A program made the position numbers and the translations under genes. Below, one piece after another: positions 25,645-34,028 of a stretch of 64,000 nucleotides of DNA. Location: NCBI RefSeq assembly GCF_002886255.1, contig NZ_KZ614149.1:1550001-1614000 (forward strand), in the 5' to 3' direction. The notes beneath the pieces are model-generated. The model saw nothing but the letters and a program-made list of their open reading frames with translations. It made no database searches and was not told the DNA's origin. Source of the DNA: Alteribacillus bidgolensis. Lineage in GTDB: Bacteria; Bacillota; Bacilli; Bacillales; Marinococcaceae. Numbering within the stretch: position 1 is the stretch's first letter; the number at the start of each line of letters is the position of its first letter.

Positions 25645-25887
25645 TTATTTATTTTTTCTCTCTATAAGAGTTCCATCTTCTTTTTCTCTAAAAACAGGTT
25701 TATTAAATGCCTCTTTAAACCAGTCTATGTTTTTCTCTAAATCTTCAACCGTCTCCCAAGTAAGAAATGAACCATCAGCTTCTACGAATCCCCAAGGTTT
25801 ACCATCATCCTTAAAATACACTTCCGCAATGCTATATAATTCACTTCCGTCTTTTTGTTTGGATTTTATTATTCTGTAATCCCACAT
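25645..25887 (-). CDS. Small conserved-looking hypothetical protein
   Basis: The 80-residue product begins MWDYRIIKSKQKDGSELYSI and has a beta-rich N-terminal half with EVYFKDDGKPWGFVEADG, then a helix and a charged tail. GGAGGATCAGCT precedes the ATG at 25887. It resembles small proteins of phages and mobile elements in composition, but I cannot name a family. The gap 25888-26312 upstream is AT-rich and shows no gene. Confidence 0.6.
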   Translation of the reverse strand: MWDYRIIKSKQKDGSELYSIAEVYFKDDGKPWGFVEADGSFLTWETVEDLEKNIDWFKEAFNKPVFREKEDGTLIERKNK

Positions 25888-26312
25888 AGCTGATCCTCCT
25901 ATAACGTGGAATAATTAATTTAACAAAATCATATATTAGATTAGTTTAATTTTTGTCATCTCTGCCTTATCGAATCTGTTGTTAATCCATACTTCCTCTA
26001 ATTCTAAATTCTTTAATGCATATATCACCAACCGTAACCGATGCTTCCTTAATTATTAAATTGCCTAAATATTTAAGTCATTTAGTGGATTATACTTCTC
26101 ATTCTGTTCTTTTAAATCCTGCCCCCCATAGTGCCAAATAGTTTTTAATGTTTTAAAAATGGATATACGTGAAATATTGTTAATTACTTACCTGTAAATA
26201 AAAATATCTTATATTTTCTTTTCATACCTATTTATAACTACCGTTTCCTAGGAAAAACCCAGGTAATAGAATCAAGTGGAAAAAATCTTTTATTAGAAGG
26301 AGTTTTTTTGAA

Positions 26313-26642
26313 ATGGGCCATATTCACATGGATGAGAAAACAAAAAAATGGGTCAGAAAGAATGGAAATACGGTTGCGCTGTATCCATTCCACCTCTTTA
26401 ACCTCAAGAAGAAAAAAGAATTAGTCGATGTCATGGTAACAAACGAAGTTCCGACAAAAGCGGTGCATGACATGGTCTTCACCCATGTAGATGGAATTGA
26501 TGTTTATATCCATCAGGACATTCAAGCAAAACGTGTACTGAAACTCCAAGTTACCGGCTTTGGTCCTTTTGAACATCTGCGTTGCTGTGGAACGAAGCGT
26601 TTTCGGCGCAAACAAGAGCCTCTCGAGATTTTAGAAAATTAA
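26313..26642 (+). CDS. Hypothetical protein with a CC motif
   Basis: The product is 109 residues starting at ATG 26313 behind AGAAGGAG. It is basic at the ends (MGHIHMDEKTKKWVRKNG, then LRCCGTKRFRRKQEP) with an alternating hydrophobic core. No signal peptide or membrane helix. No family recognised. It ends right where the integrase relic begins and may be cargo of the element that lost that integrase. Confidence 0.5.
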   Translation: MGHIHMDEKTKKWVRKNGNTVALYPFHLFNLKKKKELVDVMVTNEVPTKAVHDMVFTHVDGIDVYIHQDIQAKRVLKLQVTGFGPFEHLRCCGTKRFRRKQEPLEILEN

Positions 26643-27105
26643 AAAGAAAGTAAACCTATCCGGTAATGGATTGGTTTTTAAAGAACCAAAAACTTCAAAA
26701 TCTAAAAGACAGATTTCCATTTCAACATTTGTCGTTAATGAACTAAAAGAGTTTAAGAATAATCAAGAATAATTTAAATCTGATATTGGCTCGGTTTATA
26801 ATGACAGAGGTTTAGTTACTTGTTTAGAATTCGGAAAACCAAAAGACCCTCGCAACCTTTCGCGTGAATTTTATCGTCTTATCGAAAAAGCAAACGTGCC
26901 CAAAATAAGCTTTCATGATCTACGTCATACTAATGCCACTCCCATGTTGGAAATTGGTGAGAATCCTAAGGTTGTGTCTGAACGTTTGGGACATAGTCGT
27001 GTCGGAATTACATTAGATAGGTACTCTCATGTAAATCAGGACATCCAGGATCGGGCTGCGGAAAGATTTGAAAACACTTATTTTACTGATGAACAATCAC
27101 TTTAG
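26640..27105 (+). pseudogene. Tyrosine recombinase (phage integrase), C-terminal relic
   Basis: An open frame of about 155 codons with one TAA (26770-26772) encodes the C-terminal half of a phage-type integrase. It has FKEPKTSKSKRQISISTFVV, the HDLRHTNATPML box, the ERLGHSRVGITLDRYSHV box with the catalytic Tyr, and FENTYFTDEQ. The N-terminal half and the first catalytic Arg are missing. It stands 116 bases before a tRNA-Val core copy at 27221, the expected place for an integrase next to its attachment site. Confidence 0.8.
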
Positions 27106-27220
27106 CATAGGTGCACAAAATGTGCACAAAGCGCATATATTAGATTTTCCAGTTAATTAATTATCTGCACTAAAATAGCAAAAAACCTCTTGCGCAGCAA
27201 GGGGTTTGACTGTTTTATGT

Positions 27221-27263
27221 ATGGTGTCCCGTACTGGGCTCGAACCAGTGACCTCCACCCTGT
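27221..27263 (-). repeat. Attachment-site copy 1 (tRNA-Val 3' end)
   Basis: The 43 bases from TGGTGTCCCGTACTGG to CCACCCTGTCA repeat the 3' half of the tRNA-Val at 31750-31792 with one difference (GGGCTC for GGTCTC). They also repeat the copy at 28559. It lacks the tRNA 5' half. Orientation is the same in all copies, as expected for site-specific recombination scars. Confidence 0.8.
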
Positions 27264-27454
27264 CAATGTAGGATAGAAAGTATGATTGTAACAGATGGAA
27301 TATTTTTAACCTTTATATGACAATACATGCCATGTGTTTTAATCGGATCTTTTAGATGAGTTTTATTAAAAATGGCTGAAATTGTCCCCAAACTGTCCCC
27401 AATAGCAACCAGTTATAACAGTAGCCATTTATTTTTAATTTTCTATAGAAGTTA

Positions 27455-27560
27455 AAAAACTTATGATACTTATGATACGCATAGCTTAAAGCCTTATATA
27501 TCAAGGGATTGAGTGTATCACAAGTTTGTTTAAACTCGTGCTAAATTTTTGATACTTATG
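27455..27560. repeat. Integrase arm-site-like repeats, copy 1
   Basis: ACTTATGATAC occurs twice in tandem near 27459-27478 and GTATCACAAGTTTG near 27515. A nearly identical block lies at 28795-28870, and inverted copies lie at 31390-31490 beside the intact integrase gene. The arrangement (core site, about 230 bases, then short repeats) fits arm-type binding sites of the integrase; this is inference. The gap 27264-27896 holds no gene. Confidence 0.5.
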
Positions 27561-27896
27561 ATCAAACTCGTGTGTATATGGCATTTAAATCAAAGTATGA
27601 ATGGCGGTATATAATTTGTATAAATAAATCCCATACATACAAAATCTTAAATAAGGCTTTGTATGTATGGGATGCTTAATTTCTCATGATCTTCTACAAT
27701 CGCGCTCTAATGCTGAAGATAATATATACTTGATTTAAAGTGTTTTCCGAATTTTATGAAGTGCCAATCGACAGTTCGTACTCCAACCAGAAACGATTCA
27801 AGACGGTTATAGCACCACCATTTTTATGAATTTTGCATAATGATTTTTCATACGGGAAAACCTAAGTATTATCATGGAGTTTACGGGGGTGAGGGT

Positions 27897-28448
27897 GTGA
27901 ATAACAATCAATATCCTTCTTGGGATGAAATAGTAAATCTTCGAGAAGAATTTCGAGATTCCTATTGGGCGTATTGGATAAATGAAAATTTGTTTTCCTT
28001 TGGTTGGTTTTTACAATTCGGGTTAAACATTCTGTTTATATACATTGCTTACAAATTATTAGATAGAACACGTTTATTTGAATTATTAACTGCAGGTGGC
28101 ATAATAGCTATTTTAAGTTCACTATTAGATTCTATTACTATCCAAAATGTTTTAACTACATATCCCAATAGCTTTACACCAATATCTCCACCATTTGTCA
28201 CATCCACAGTAGTTATACTTCCCATTGTTTATATGCTACTGTATCAGTTTTTCTCAACTTGGCAATCTTTCATTATAGCTAACGTGATATCCGGGGCCAT
28301 ATTGGCTTTTGTTATTGAAAATTTATTTCGTTGGTTAGATATTTATCAATACATTCAATGGAATTCCTTTTTCTCCTTCATCGTCTATTTAGTAATGGCG
28401 GTTATTTTGAAATGGATAATGAATTACCTTATGAAAGCTCAGAAGTAG
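27897..28448 (+). CDS. CBO0543-type integral membrane protein
   Basis: The product is about 183 residues when started at the GTG at 27897, which follows GGGGGTGAGGG; an ATG at 27840 is in frame but lacks a site. After NNNQYPSWDEIVNLREEFRD it has five or six membrane helices (LFSFGWFLQFGLNILFIYIA and others). This matches a family of multi-spanning proteins common in Bacilli and labelled CBO0543; function unknown. It is the only gene between attachment-site copies 1 and 2. Confidence 0.65.
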   Translation: MNNNQYPSWDEIVNLREEFRDSYWAYWINENLFSFGWFLQFGLNILFIYIAYKLLDRTRLFELLTAGGIIAILSSLLDSITIQNVLTTYPNSFTPISPPFVTSTVVILPIVYMLLYQFFSTWQSFIIANVISGAILAFVIENLFRWLDIYQYIQWNSFFSFIVYLVMAVILKWIMNYLMKAQK

Positions 28449-28467
28449 CTAAAGAATTGTCCCCAAA

Positions 28468-28601
28468 ATGGCTGTACTAATAAAAAATGCCCTAAACTGT
28501 ATCAGTCTAAGGCATAAGAAAAAGCCCTATGTATCAAGGGGTGTAAGTTTACGTGTTATGGTGTCCCGTACTGGGCTCGAACCATTGACCTCCACCTGTC
28601 A
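28468..28601 (-). repeat. Attachment-site copy 2 with its flanking repeat
   Basis: The tRNA-Val core copy (28559-28601; one base missing in CCACC-CTGTCA and one change) is preceded by about 90 bases that repeat 31664-31749 almost exactly. This includes the hairpin ATGCCCTAAACTG / CAGTCTAAGGCAT, which may also act as a terminator for the gene at 27897. The bases after the core (ATGTAGGATAGAAAGTATG) repeat those after copy 1. Confidence 0.8.
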
Positions 28602-28794
28602 ATGTAGGATAGAAAGTATGATTGTAACAGATGGAATAATTTCAAGACTGATACTATGGGATATCCCTTAGGTTTTAATTAATCTGTTCCATTGGATAAA
28701 GTTTAATATAAAATGGCTGAATTTGTCCCCAGCATTGTCCTCAATAGCCACAAGTTATAACAGCCACAAATATATATTTCTTGTTTTCTATAGA

Positions 28795-28870
28795 AGTTAA
28801 AAAACTTATGATACTTATGATACACATAGCATAAAGCCTTATATATCAAGGGATTGAGTGTATCACAAGT
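28795..28870. repeat. Integrase arm-site-like repeats, copy 2
   Basis: This stretch repeats 27445-27520 with few changes: TCTATAGAAGTTAAAAAACT, two ACTTATGATAC units and the block ending GTGTATCACAAGTT. The truncated primase gene begins exactly at its right end. Confidence 0.55.
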
Positions 28871-29266
28871 TAGCTTTGGATCTCGCTCCTCTTTGGTGAA
28901 TGTTCGTGTAAATTCAATAAGCACCCATCTTCTGAAGAAAGAATGGCCTAATTCATTGGATGGTGGAAGCTCATTCGCTGAAAACATCAATTTCGCAAAA
29001 GGGATAAAATCAAAGCTATCTTTTCCCTTCTTCTCAGCGTTCACCGTGTCCCCTGAAGTAATTTTCTTAAATACTTCGCTTCCATCCATCAACTTAGAAG
29101 AAAGATCCGCTGAAATATTGGCTAGTTTTCCGTGTAAATGTGCAAGTTTAAAACGGTTATGCTGTAAATCTTGTAAAGCCACATTCGATACATTTTCATG
29201 TCCTAAAAAACGTTCAATTGCATACAGTAACACCGATTTCCCGTTTGAACCTGTACCCGTTAGCAT
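28870..29266 (-). pseudogene. P4-type phage/plasmid primase-helicase, fragment
   Basis: The frame encodes the Walker A GTGSNGKSVLLYAIERFLG, the Walker B-like region LANISADLSSKL, and KLMFSANELPPSNELGHSFF RRW-type sensor motifs of SF3 (D5/P4) helicases. The N-terminal primase is missing, and the C-terminus runs into unrelated repeat DNA at 28870. Directly upstream, a short frame behind AAAGGAGGTGG (start about 29343) reads KEIIELLEVPEGVVIETPDI and then loses the helicase frame. It is thus a doubly truncated replication gene of the integrated element. Confidence 0.75.
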
Positions 29267-29358
29267 TTATGTCAGGTGTTTCAATCACTACACCTTCTGG
29301 TACTTCTAGAAGCTCAATAATTTCTTTCACGCTGTCCACCTCCTTTTATTTAGTACGT

Positions 29359-29610
29359 TTACCCATTACATATCCTTTTATGATTGATTTTTTCTATCAT
29401 TTCAACTAAAAAAATATCATCAATCTCCACGTTTAAACCCTCTGATATTTTTCTGCTTACCTTTGGTGACGGGGAATAATCTCCATTCAATATCTGTGAT
29501 AGGTACGTTTGCGAAATTCCTATTTCTCCAGAAAAATCCCTTAGTGACTTACCTTCCCTAGCGATCATAAGCCTTAATTCCTCGGTATCTTTTACAGTCA
29601 TTTTAACCAT
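29359..29610 (-). CDS. XRE-family regulator (Cro-like)
   Basis: This 83-residue protein consists almost only of a helix-turn-helix: SLRDFSGEIGISQTYLSQIL followed by GDYSPSPKVSRKISEGLNVE. It starts at ATG 29610 behind AGGTGGAGC. It is divergent from the longer XRE protein at 29764 and shares the operator array between them. In phages and ICEs the short one of such a pair usually acts as Cro/excision-side regulator; that assignment is inferred. Confidence 0.8.
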   Translation of the reverse strand: MVKMTVKDTEELRLMIAREGKSLRDFSGEIGISQTYLSQILNGDYSPSPKVSRKISEGLNVEIDDIFLVEMIEKINHKRICNG

Positions 29611-29642
29611 AGCTCCACCTACCTTTTATTATTTACATATAC

Positions 29643-29730
29643 ATCGTATCACTTGTGAAAGATAAAATCAATCACTTTTTAGATTTTTTTAATCATTTTT
29701 ATTGATATTTTTAATCACTGCCTTTAATAT
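29643..29730. promoter_or_regulatory. Divergent promoters with a four-site operator array
   Basis: The plus promoter is TTGATA (29702-29707), 17 bases, TAATAT (29725-29730). The minus promoter, read on its strand, is TTGATT (29671-29666), 17 bases, TACGAT (29648-29643). ATCA[CT]T occurs at 29648, 29671, 29692 and 29714, spaced 23, 21 and 22 bases, about two helical turns each. The sites overlap both promoters, as expected for a CI/Cro-type switch. Confidence 0.72.
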
Positions 29731-29763
29731 AGAATTAACGAATATGTAGAGGAGTTTTTCCTT

Positions 29764-30177
29764 ATGTCTGATATTGGAAAATATATAAGAAAAGCAAGGG
29801 AAGAAAAAGGTATATCTGCAAGGGAGTTATCTAGACGAAGCGGTATATCTCAAGGTTATATTTCACAAATTGAAACCGGAAAACATAGCACCCCAAAGAA
29901 AAGCACTGTCATTAAGCTAGCTGATGCTTTGAAAATTTCTAGAGTTGAACCATTGAGAATAGCTGGTTTTTTGGACGAAGGTGTTGTCAATGCAATCGAG
30001 GTTTTAAAAATAAAGGATTGGGAACAAGCTTCACCTCCTGCCACACCTCCTGGAAGTTATGTAGCTGATTTACACGAAATAATCACAGGGAATGAATATG
30101 TAGAGTATAAAGGGAAGCGGATCAGTGATAGTGAGAAAGAAAAAATCCTTACGTTAATCGAAACCATATTAGATTAG
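29764..30177 (+). CDS. XRE-family repressor (CI/ImmR-like)
   Basis: The 137-residue protein has an N-terminal Cro/CI helix-turn-helix (GKYIRKAREEKGISARELSR, then SGISQGYISQIETGKHSTPK) and a C-terminal region of about 65 residues that may dimerise. GAGGAG precedes the ATG. It is 11 bases upstream of the integrase gene and on the same strand, so repressor and integrase are probably co-transcribed, an arrangement found in some phages and satellites. Confidence 0.82.
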   Translation: MSDIGKYIRKAREEKGISARELSRRSGISQGYISQIETGKHSTPKKSTVIKLADALKISRVEPLRIAGFLDEGVVNAIEVLKIKDWEQASPPATPPGSYVADLHEIITGNEYVEYKGKRISDSEKEKILTLIETILD

Positions 30178-30188
30178 GAGGTTTTCGC

Positions 30189-31361
30189 GTGGCTGGTAAC
30201 GGAAGCATTGAAAAGCGTGGATCTAATTCCTGGCGGCTTGTGTATAGCATGAAATTTAACCAACATGGGAAGCGGATCAAGAAGCAAAAGACAGTTAAAG
30301 CCAAAAATAAAACAGAAGCCAGGAGAATGTTAGCTGAATTCATAGCGGAAATTGAAGCAGGGGAATATGTAGATCCTTCTCAAATTAAATTTTCTGATTT
30401 TGTGGAAGAGTGGAAGGGAAAACATGCGAAAAAACATTTGTCTCCTAAAACACTGGAAAATTATATGTATCCATTGAATAATTTCATTTTGCCATCATTA
30501 GGATACTTTCGCTTGGAAGATATAAAACCTATCCATATTATTGATTACCTGGACAGCTTAGAGCAAGACGGAGTACGAAAGGACGGCAAACCCGGTGGCC
30601 TAGCTTCTTCCAGCATCCTCTACCACTACAGAATATTAAAGGACATCTTCAGCAGGGCGCATGAATGGAAAATCATTAAATATAATCCTGTAGCAAGTGT
30701 GAAACGTCCAAAAGTGGATCAGGTGAAAACAGAAGTCTATACGGATGAGGAAGTACGGGAATTATTCATTAAATTGCAAGATGAGCCGATCCATCAACGT
30801 ATAATGATTACACTAGCCATTACCACGGGTTTGAGGCGTGGTGAATTGCTCGGGCTTCAATGGGAAGATATAGACCTGGAGAACAGAACCATAGAAGTAA
30901 ATCATTCTTTGCAGCATATCAAAGGAGAAGGCTACCATTTAAAGAAACCTAAAACCAGTTCATCAGAGCGTACTGTAGTTATGAATTCGTTTGTTGTAGA
31001 AGAAATGAAGAAATACAGCCACCAGAAGAAGAAAGAACGCCTGCAAGCTGCTGAATTATGGGATGGTGGAAAACATAACTTTGTCTTTTCTACATGGAAC
31101 GGCAAACCTTATTACCCTACTGTTCCCGGCACATGGTGGAGAAGGTTTATCAAGCGCACCGGCTTTAAATATATCCGTTTCCATGATCTTCGCCACACGG
31201 CGGCCGCTCTGCTTATCAATCAAGGCGTTCATGCTAAGGTTATTTCTGAGCGGTTAGGCCATGCAGATATTAAAACTACTATGAATGTCTACGGTCATTA
31301 TATGAGGCAAGCAGATGAAGAAGCGGCGGATAAATTGGATACTTTGTTCAAAGCTCGGTAA
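30189..31361 (+). CDS. int: Tyrosine recombinase / phage integrase
   Basis: This intact 390-residue protein has an arm-binding N-terminus (SIEKRGSNSWRLVYSMKFN), a SAM-like core-binding domain (about 65-165) and a catalytic domain. The Arg in ITTGLRRGELLGLQW, the HDLRHTAAALLI box, the ERLGHADIKTTMNVYGHY box and the terminal Tyr are present. The start is GTG 30189 behind AGGAGG. It ends 388 bases from the 3' end of tRNA-Val(GAC), which is evidently its attachment site. It may be able to mobilise both att-flanked segments in this region. Confidence 0.92.
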   Translation: MAGNGSIEKRGSNSWRLVYSMKFNQHGKRIKKQKTVKAKNKTEARRMLAEFIAEIEAGEYVDPSQIKFSDFVEEWKGKHAKKHLSPKTLENYMYPLNNFILPSLGYFRLEDIKPIHIIDYLDSLEQDGVRKDGKPGGLASSSILYHYRILKDIFSRAHEWKIIKYNPVASVKRPKVDQVKTEVYTDEEVRELFIKLQDEPIHQRIMITLAITTGLRRGELLGLQWEDIDLENRTIEVNHSLQHIKGEGYHLKKPKTSSSERTVVMNSFVVEEMKKYSHQKKKERLQAAELWDGGKHNFVFSTWNGKPYYPTVPGTWWRRFIKRTGFKYIRFHDLRHTAAALLINQGVHAKVISERLGHADIKTTMNVYGHYMRQADEEAADKLDTLFKAR

Positions 31362-31380
31362 TGATCCGGGCTTTTTTTTT
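31354..31380 (+). terminator. Terminator of the integrase gene
   Basis: AGCTCGG and CCGGGCT pair across a 7-base loop and are followed by eight T residues; the left arm includes the last codons and stop of int. Confidence 0.75.
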
Positions 31381-31389
31381 ATGTGCGCA

Positions 31390-31490
31390 CGAATTTATGG
31401 ATGTATCACAAGTTTGCACACGAGTTTAAAACAACTTATGATACACTCAATCCCTTGTCATAACTGAGATAGGGGGAAACGTATCACAAG
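31390..31490. repeat. Integrase arm-site-like repeats, inverted copy
   Basis: TGTATCACAAGTTTGC, then CTTATGATACACTCAATCCC (the inverse of the GGGATTGAGTGTATC unit at 27505 and 28850) and CGTATCACAAGTATC lie between int and tRNA-Val. They mirror the blocks at 27455 and 28795. Confidence 0.5.
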
Positions 31491-31749
31491 TATCGCTTTT
31501 TTTTTCACTCCTTATAGGATATATATGTATATATAGTTGCTCAAGAAAAGAATGTTCCTATCTTAATCGGACAATATGCATACAAGTATTTCTATTATTC
31601 CTTCTTCAATACCTCAAAATATGCCTTAAAAATATAATTGTCCCCAAATTGTCCCCAAAATGGCTGTACTAATAAAAAATGCCCTAAACTGTATCAGTCT
31701 AAGGCATAAGAAAAAGCCCTATATAACAAGGGCTTGAGCATTTGTGTTA

Positions 31750-31825
31750 TGGTGTCCCGTACTGGTCTCGAACCAGTGACCTCCACCCTGTCAAGGTGGC
31801 GCTCTCCCAACTGAGCTAACGGAAC
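31750..31825 (-). tRNA. tRNA-Val(GAC)
   Basis: The minus strand folds into a full 76-base cloverleaf including CCA. The acceptor is GTTCCGT/ACGGGAC, the D arm contains AGCTCAGTTGGGAGAGC, the anticodon stem CCACC/GGTGG has loop TTGACAG (anticodon GAC), and the T arm contains CTGGTTCGAGACCAG. Its 3' half is repeated at 27221 and 28559 and, more diverged, at 2985, so it is the integration target of the neighbouring elements. Confidence 0.95.
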
Positions 31826-32011
31826 GTTGCGTTATATTACGTTAAAGTCATTGAAAATCAACGCTATCAAGGTTTACAACCGAAAAATAAAGCGTCCCTT
31901 CGATTTGTTCACATTGAACATTATACCGTTAGCACCGTTTCTTTGCAAGGAAAAATTGCGTTTATATGTCGCCATAAGCGCAAAATCGAACAGTCACCCG
32001 TCAGGTCAAAA

Positions 32012-32234
32012 CTAATTTCGCTGTATGGCGTATCTCTGCTGCGTGTCGTCTGCTGCCTTCCTCACTGCCTGTTCGACTCTTCCTTCATCGGGTGTTTTTC
32101 TATGAGAAAATATCTTCTTTCTTATATTTGTTTTCCTTTGTATATGTATGGAATCTTTCTTCTATTTCTGCATTATTATTGCAGCCCGTCAATAATACAG
32201 CTGCTATGACTGCTGTTAATACTTGCTTCTTCAT
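32012..32234 (-). pseudogene. Small lipoprotein gene with a frameshift
   Basis: From ATG 32234 the frame reads MKKQVLTAVIAAVLLTGCNN, a lipoprotein signal with lipobox LTGC, and stops at 32100 after 44 residues. One frame over, the sequence continues as RKTPDEGRVEQAVRKAADDT and ends at 32012, which looks like genuine protein. Either a 44-residue lipoprotein is made or a gene of about 75 codons has been broken. The rest of 31826-32454 shows no gene. Confidence 0.5.
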
Positions 32235-32454
32235 TTTTTCATACCCCAATCATGGTTCGAAACGTTCTCCTGCGCCTTCCTCTTTCATTTCTTGCAGTGC
32301 GTTATATTTTAAGCATAATTACAGTCCTTTTAATAAAAATCTCAAAGGTTATTTGAGAAAAGGGATATTAAAGAGTGCTTACCTATTGTTGACGATTATT
32401 GAAGAGCGTTCTTGAATAACATGCGCCATTCTCTTCATTGAGGCGATCACACAT

Positions 32455-33831
32455 TTATTTTATACTTTCTTTTATAAACATTGTAAACGTAAGTCCGATT
32501 AGCGCTAACATAGCCATCACTATAAACGCATAGGACGTTCCCCAATATGTGCCAACCTCATAAGAAGTGTCCATGATTGAAGTGGTGACACTAATAATAG
32601 TAGTGAGAACGATAATGCCAAAAGTCATACCAAATTGGCGTACCGTATTTACAATGGCAGATCCATGAGGGATGTCTGCATCGTCCAAGGCGTTCATACT
32701 CACAGTAACAAGTGGCATAAGTGTTAATCCAAAACCGAGCATAAATACACAAAAGTGAATCATTATCCAATAAGGCGAGCTCCCCATGTCTACAGTGTTC
32801 AGTAGTAATAACGATATGAACGTGAGGATAAAGCCGATCATGGAGATCTTTTTACCTCCATAACGATCATATAGATTACCGGAAATAATTGTTATGACGG
32901 ATAGAAGCACCGTTCCGGGAACAAGAATAAAACCAGATAAAAATGCACTGGTCCCAAGAACATCTTGAGCGAACATGGGTAGAATTGTCTCGGCAGCTAG
33001 CAAAAGCATCATATTTATAAAGACAAGAATCATTGCCAAACGGAATGTGGGATTACGAAATAATTTTACATTAAGAACTGGCAAGGATAAAGTCATTTGA
33101 CGACGTACAAAAATGAAAAGGGATATAACGCCAATCAATATTGGCATGATGACAAGCACGTCTGTAATTCCTGTTACACTAATATTACTTAAACCGAAAA
33201 TAAATAAAGAAAAACCGATTGAAGAAAGGATGATTGAAAAAAGATCTAACGTCGCTTCTTGTTTCTCTAACACATTTCTCATCACAAATATAGCTAAAAT
33301 TAATGTGATGATTACGATCGGAAGGATCACCCAATGAAGGGAACGCCAACTGAAAAGATCAATAATTAAACCGGATATTGATGGTGCACTAGCAGGTGCT
33401 ACGTTGACGACGGATCCTAAAAGCCCCATTGCAAATCCTCTTCGTTCGTATGGCAATACTGACAATAATATGGTCTGTACCAATGGGATGATTATGCCTG
33501 CGCCAATGGCCTGAACAACTCTAGATAAAACTAATGTGCTAAAATTTTGAGACAATCCTCCCATTACTGTACCCACGACTAAACATGAAAGTGAAAAAAC
33601 AATGAGGGTTTTCGATGAAAAGGTATTCGATAAATACCCTGTCATGGGAATAAAGATAATGGTTGTGAGTAAGAAAGATGTAGTTAGCCATTGTACTTGA
33701 GTTGCATTGACATTAAATTCGTCCATAATTGTTGGATATGCCGTAATTAATAGGAATTGGCTAAATGAAAATAAAAACGATGCTGATAAGATGACAAAAA
33801 CGACACCTTTATATTCTAATTTTCCTCCCAT
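32455..33831 (-). CDS. MFS multidrug exporter, DHA2 (EmrB/QacA) type
   Basis: The 458-residue protein has about 14 membrane helices. Motifs of drug:H+ antiporters are present: VQWLTTSFLLTTIIFIPMTG in the first repeat, LSRVVQAIGAGIIIPLVQ (motif C-like region follows as VNVAPASAPSISGLIID) and GNLYDRYGGKKIS in the loop between helices. It would export drugs or toxic metabolites across the cytoplasmic membrane. GAGGAGG lies 11 bases before the ATG. It is a single gene; no regulator is adjacent. Confidence 0.87.
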   Translation of the reverse strand: MGGKLEYKGVVFVILSASFLFSFSQFLLITAYPTIMDEFNVNATQVQWLTTSFLLTTIIFIPMTGYLSNTFSSKTLIVFSLSCLVVGTVMGGLSQNFSTLVLSRVVQAIGAGIIIPLVQTILLSVLPYERRGFAMGLLGSVVNVAPASAPSISGLIIDLFSWRSLHWVILPIVIITLILAIFVMRNVLEKQEATLDLFSIILSSIGFSLFIFGLSNISVTGITDVLVIMPILIGVISLFIFVRRQMTLSLPVLNVKLFRNPTFRLAMILVFINMMLLLAAETILPMFAQDVLGTSAFLSGFILVPGTVLLSVITIISGNLYDRYGGKKISMIGFILTFISLLLLNTVDMGSSPYWIMIHFCVFMLGFGLTLMPLVTVSMNALDDADIPHGSAIVNTVRQFGMTFGIIVLTTIISVTTSIMDTSYEVGTYWGTSYAFIVMAMLALIGLTFTMFIKESIK

Positions 33832-34028
33832 TCATGATTGAACCTCCTCTTCAGTGAATGCCTTTCCAAAATATAGGCATGATGGCTTGGACTCGCTTTC
33901 AAAGCGTAGTTTATCTGCAAAGAAAAGCTCAATTGAACAGCCTTCAGCAATTGTAAGAAAAGAAGTGAAATTCCTCCTGCGTGCTGCGAAAACTCTAGTT
34001 CAATAAGGAATGATTTTTATTTGCATTT

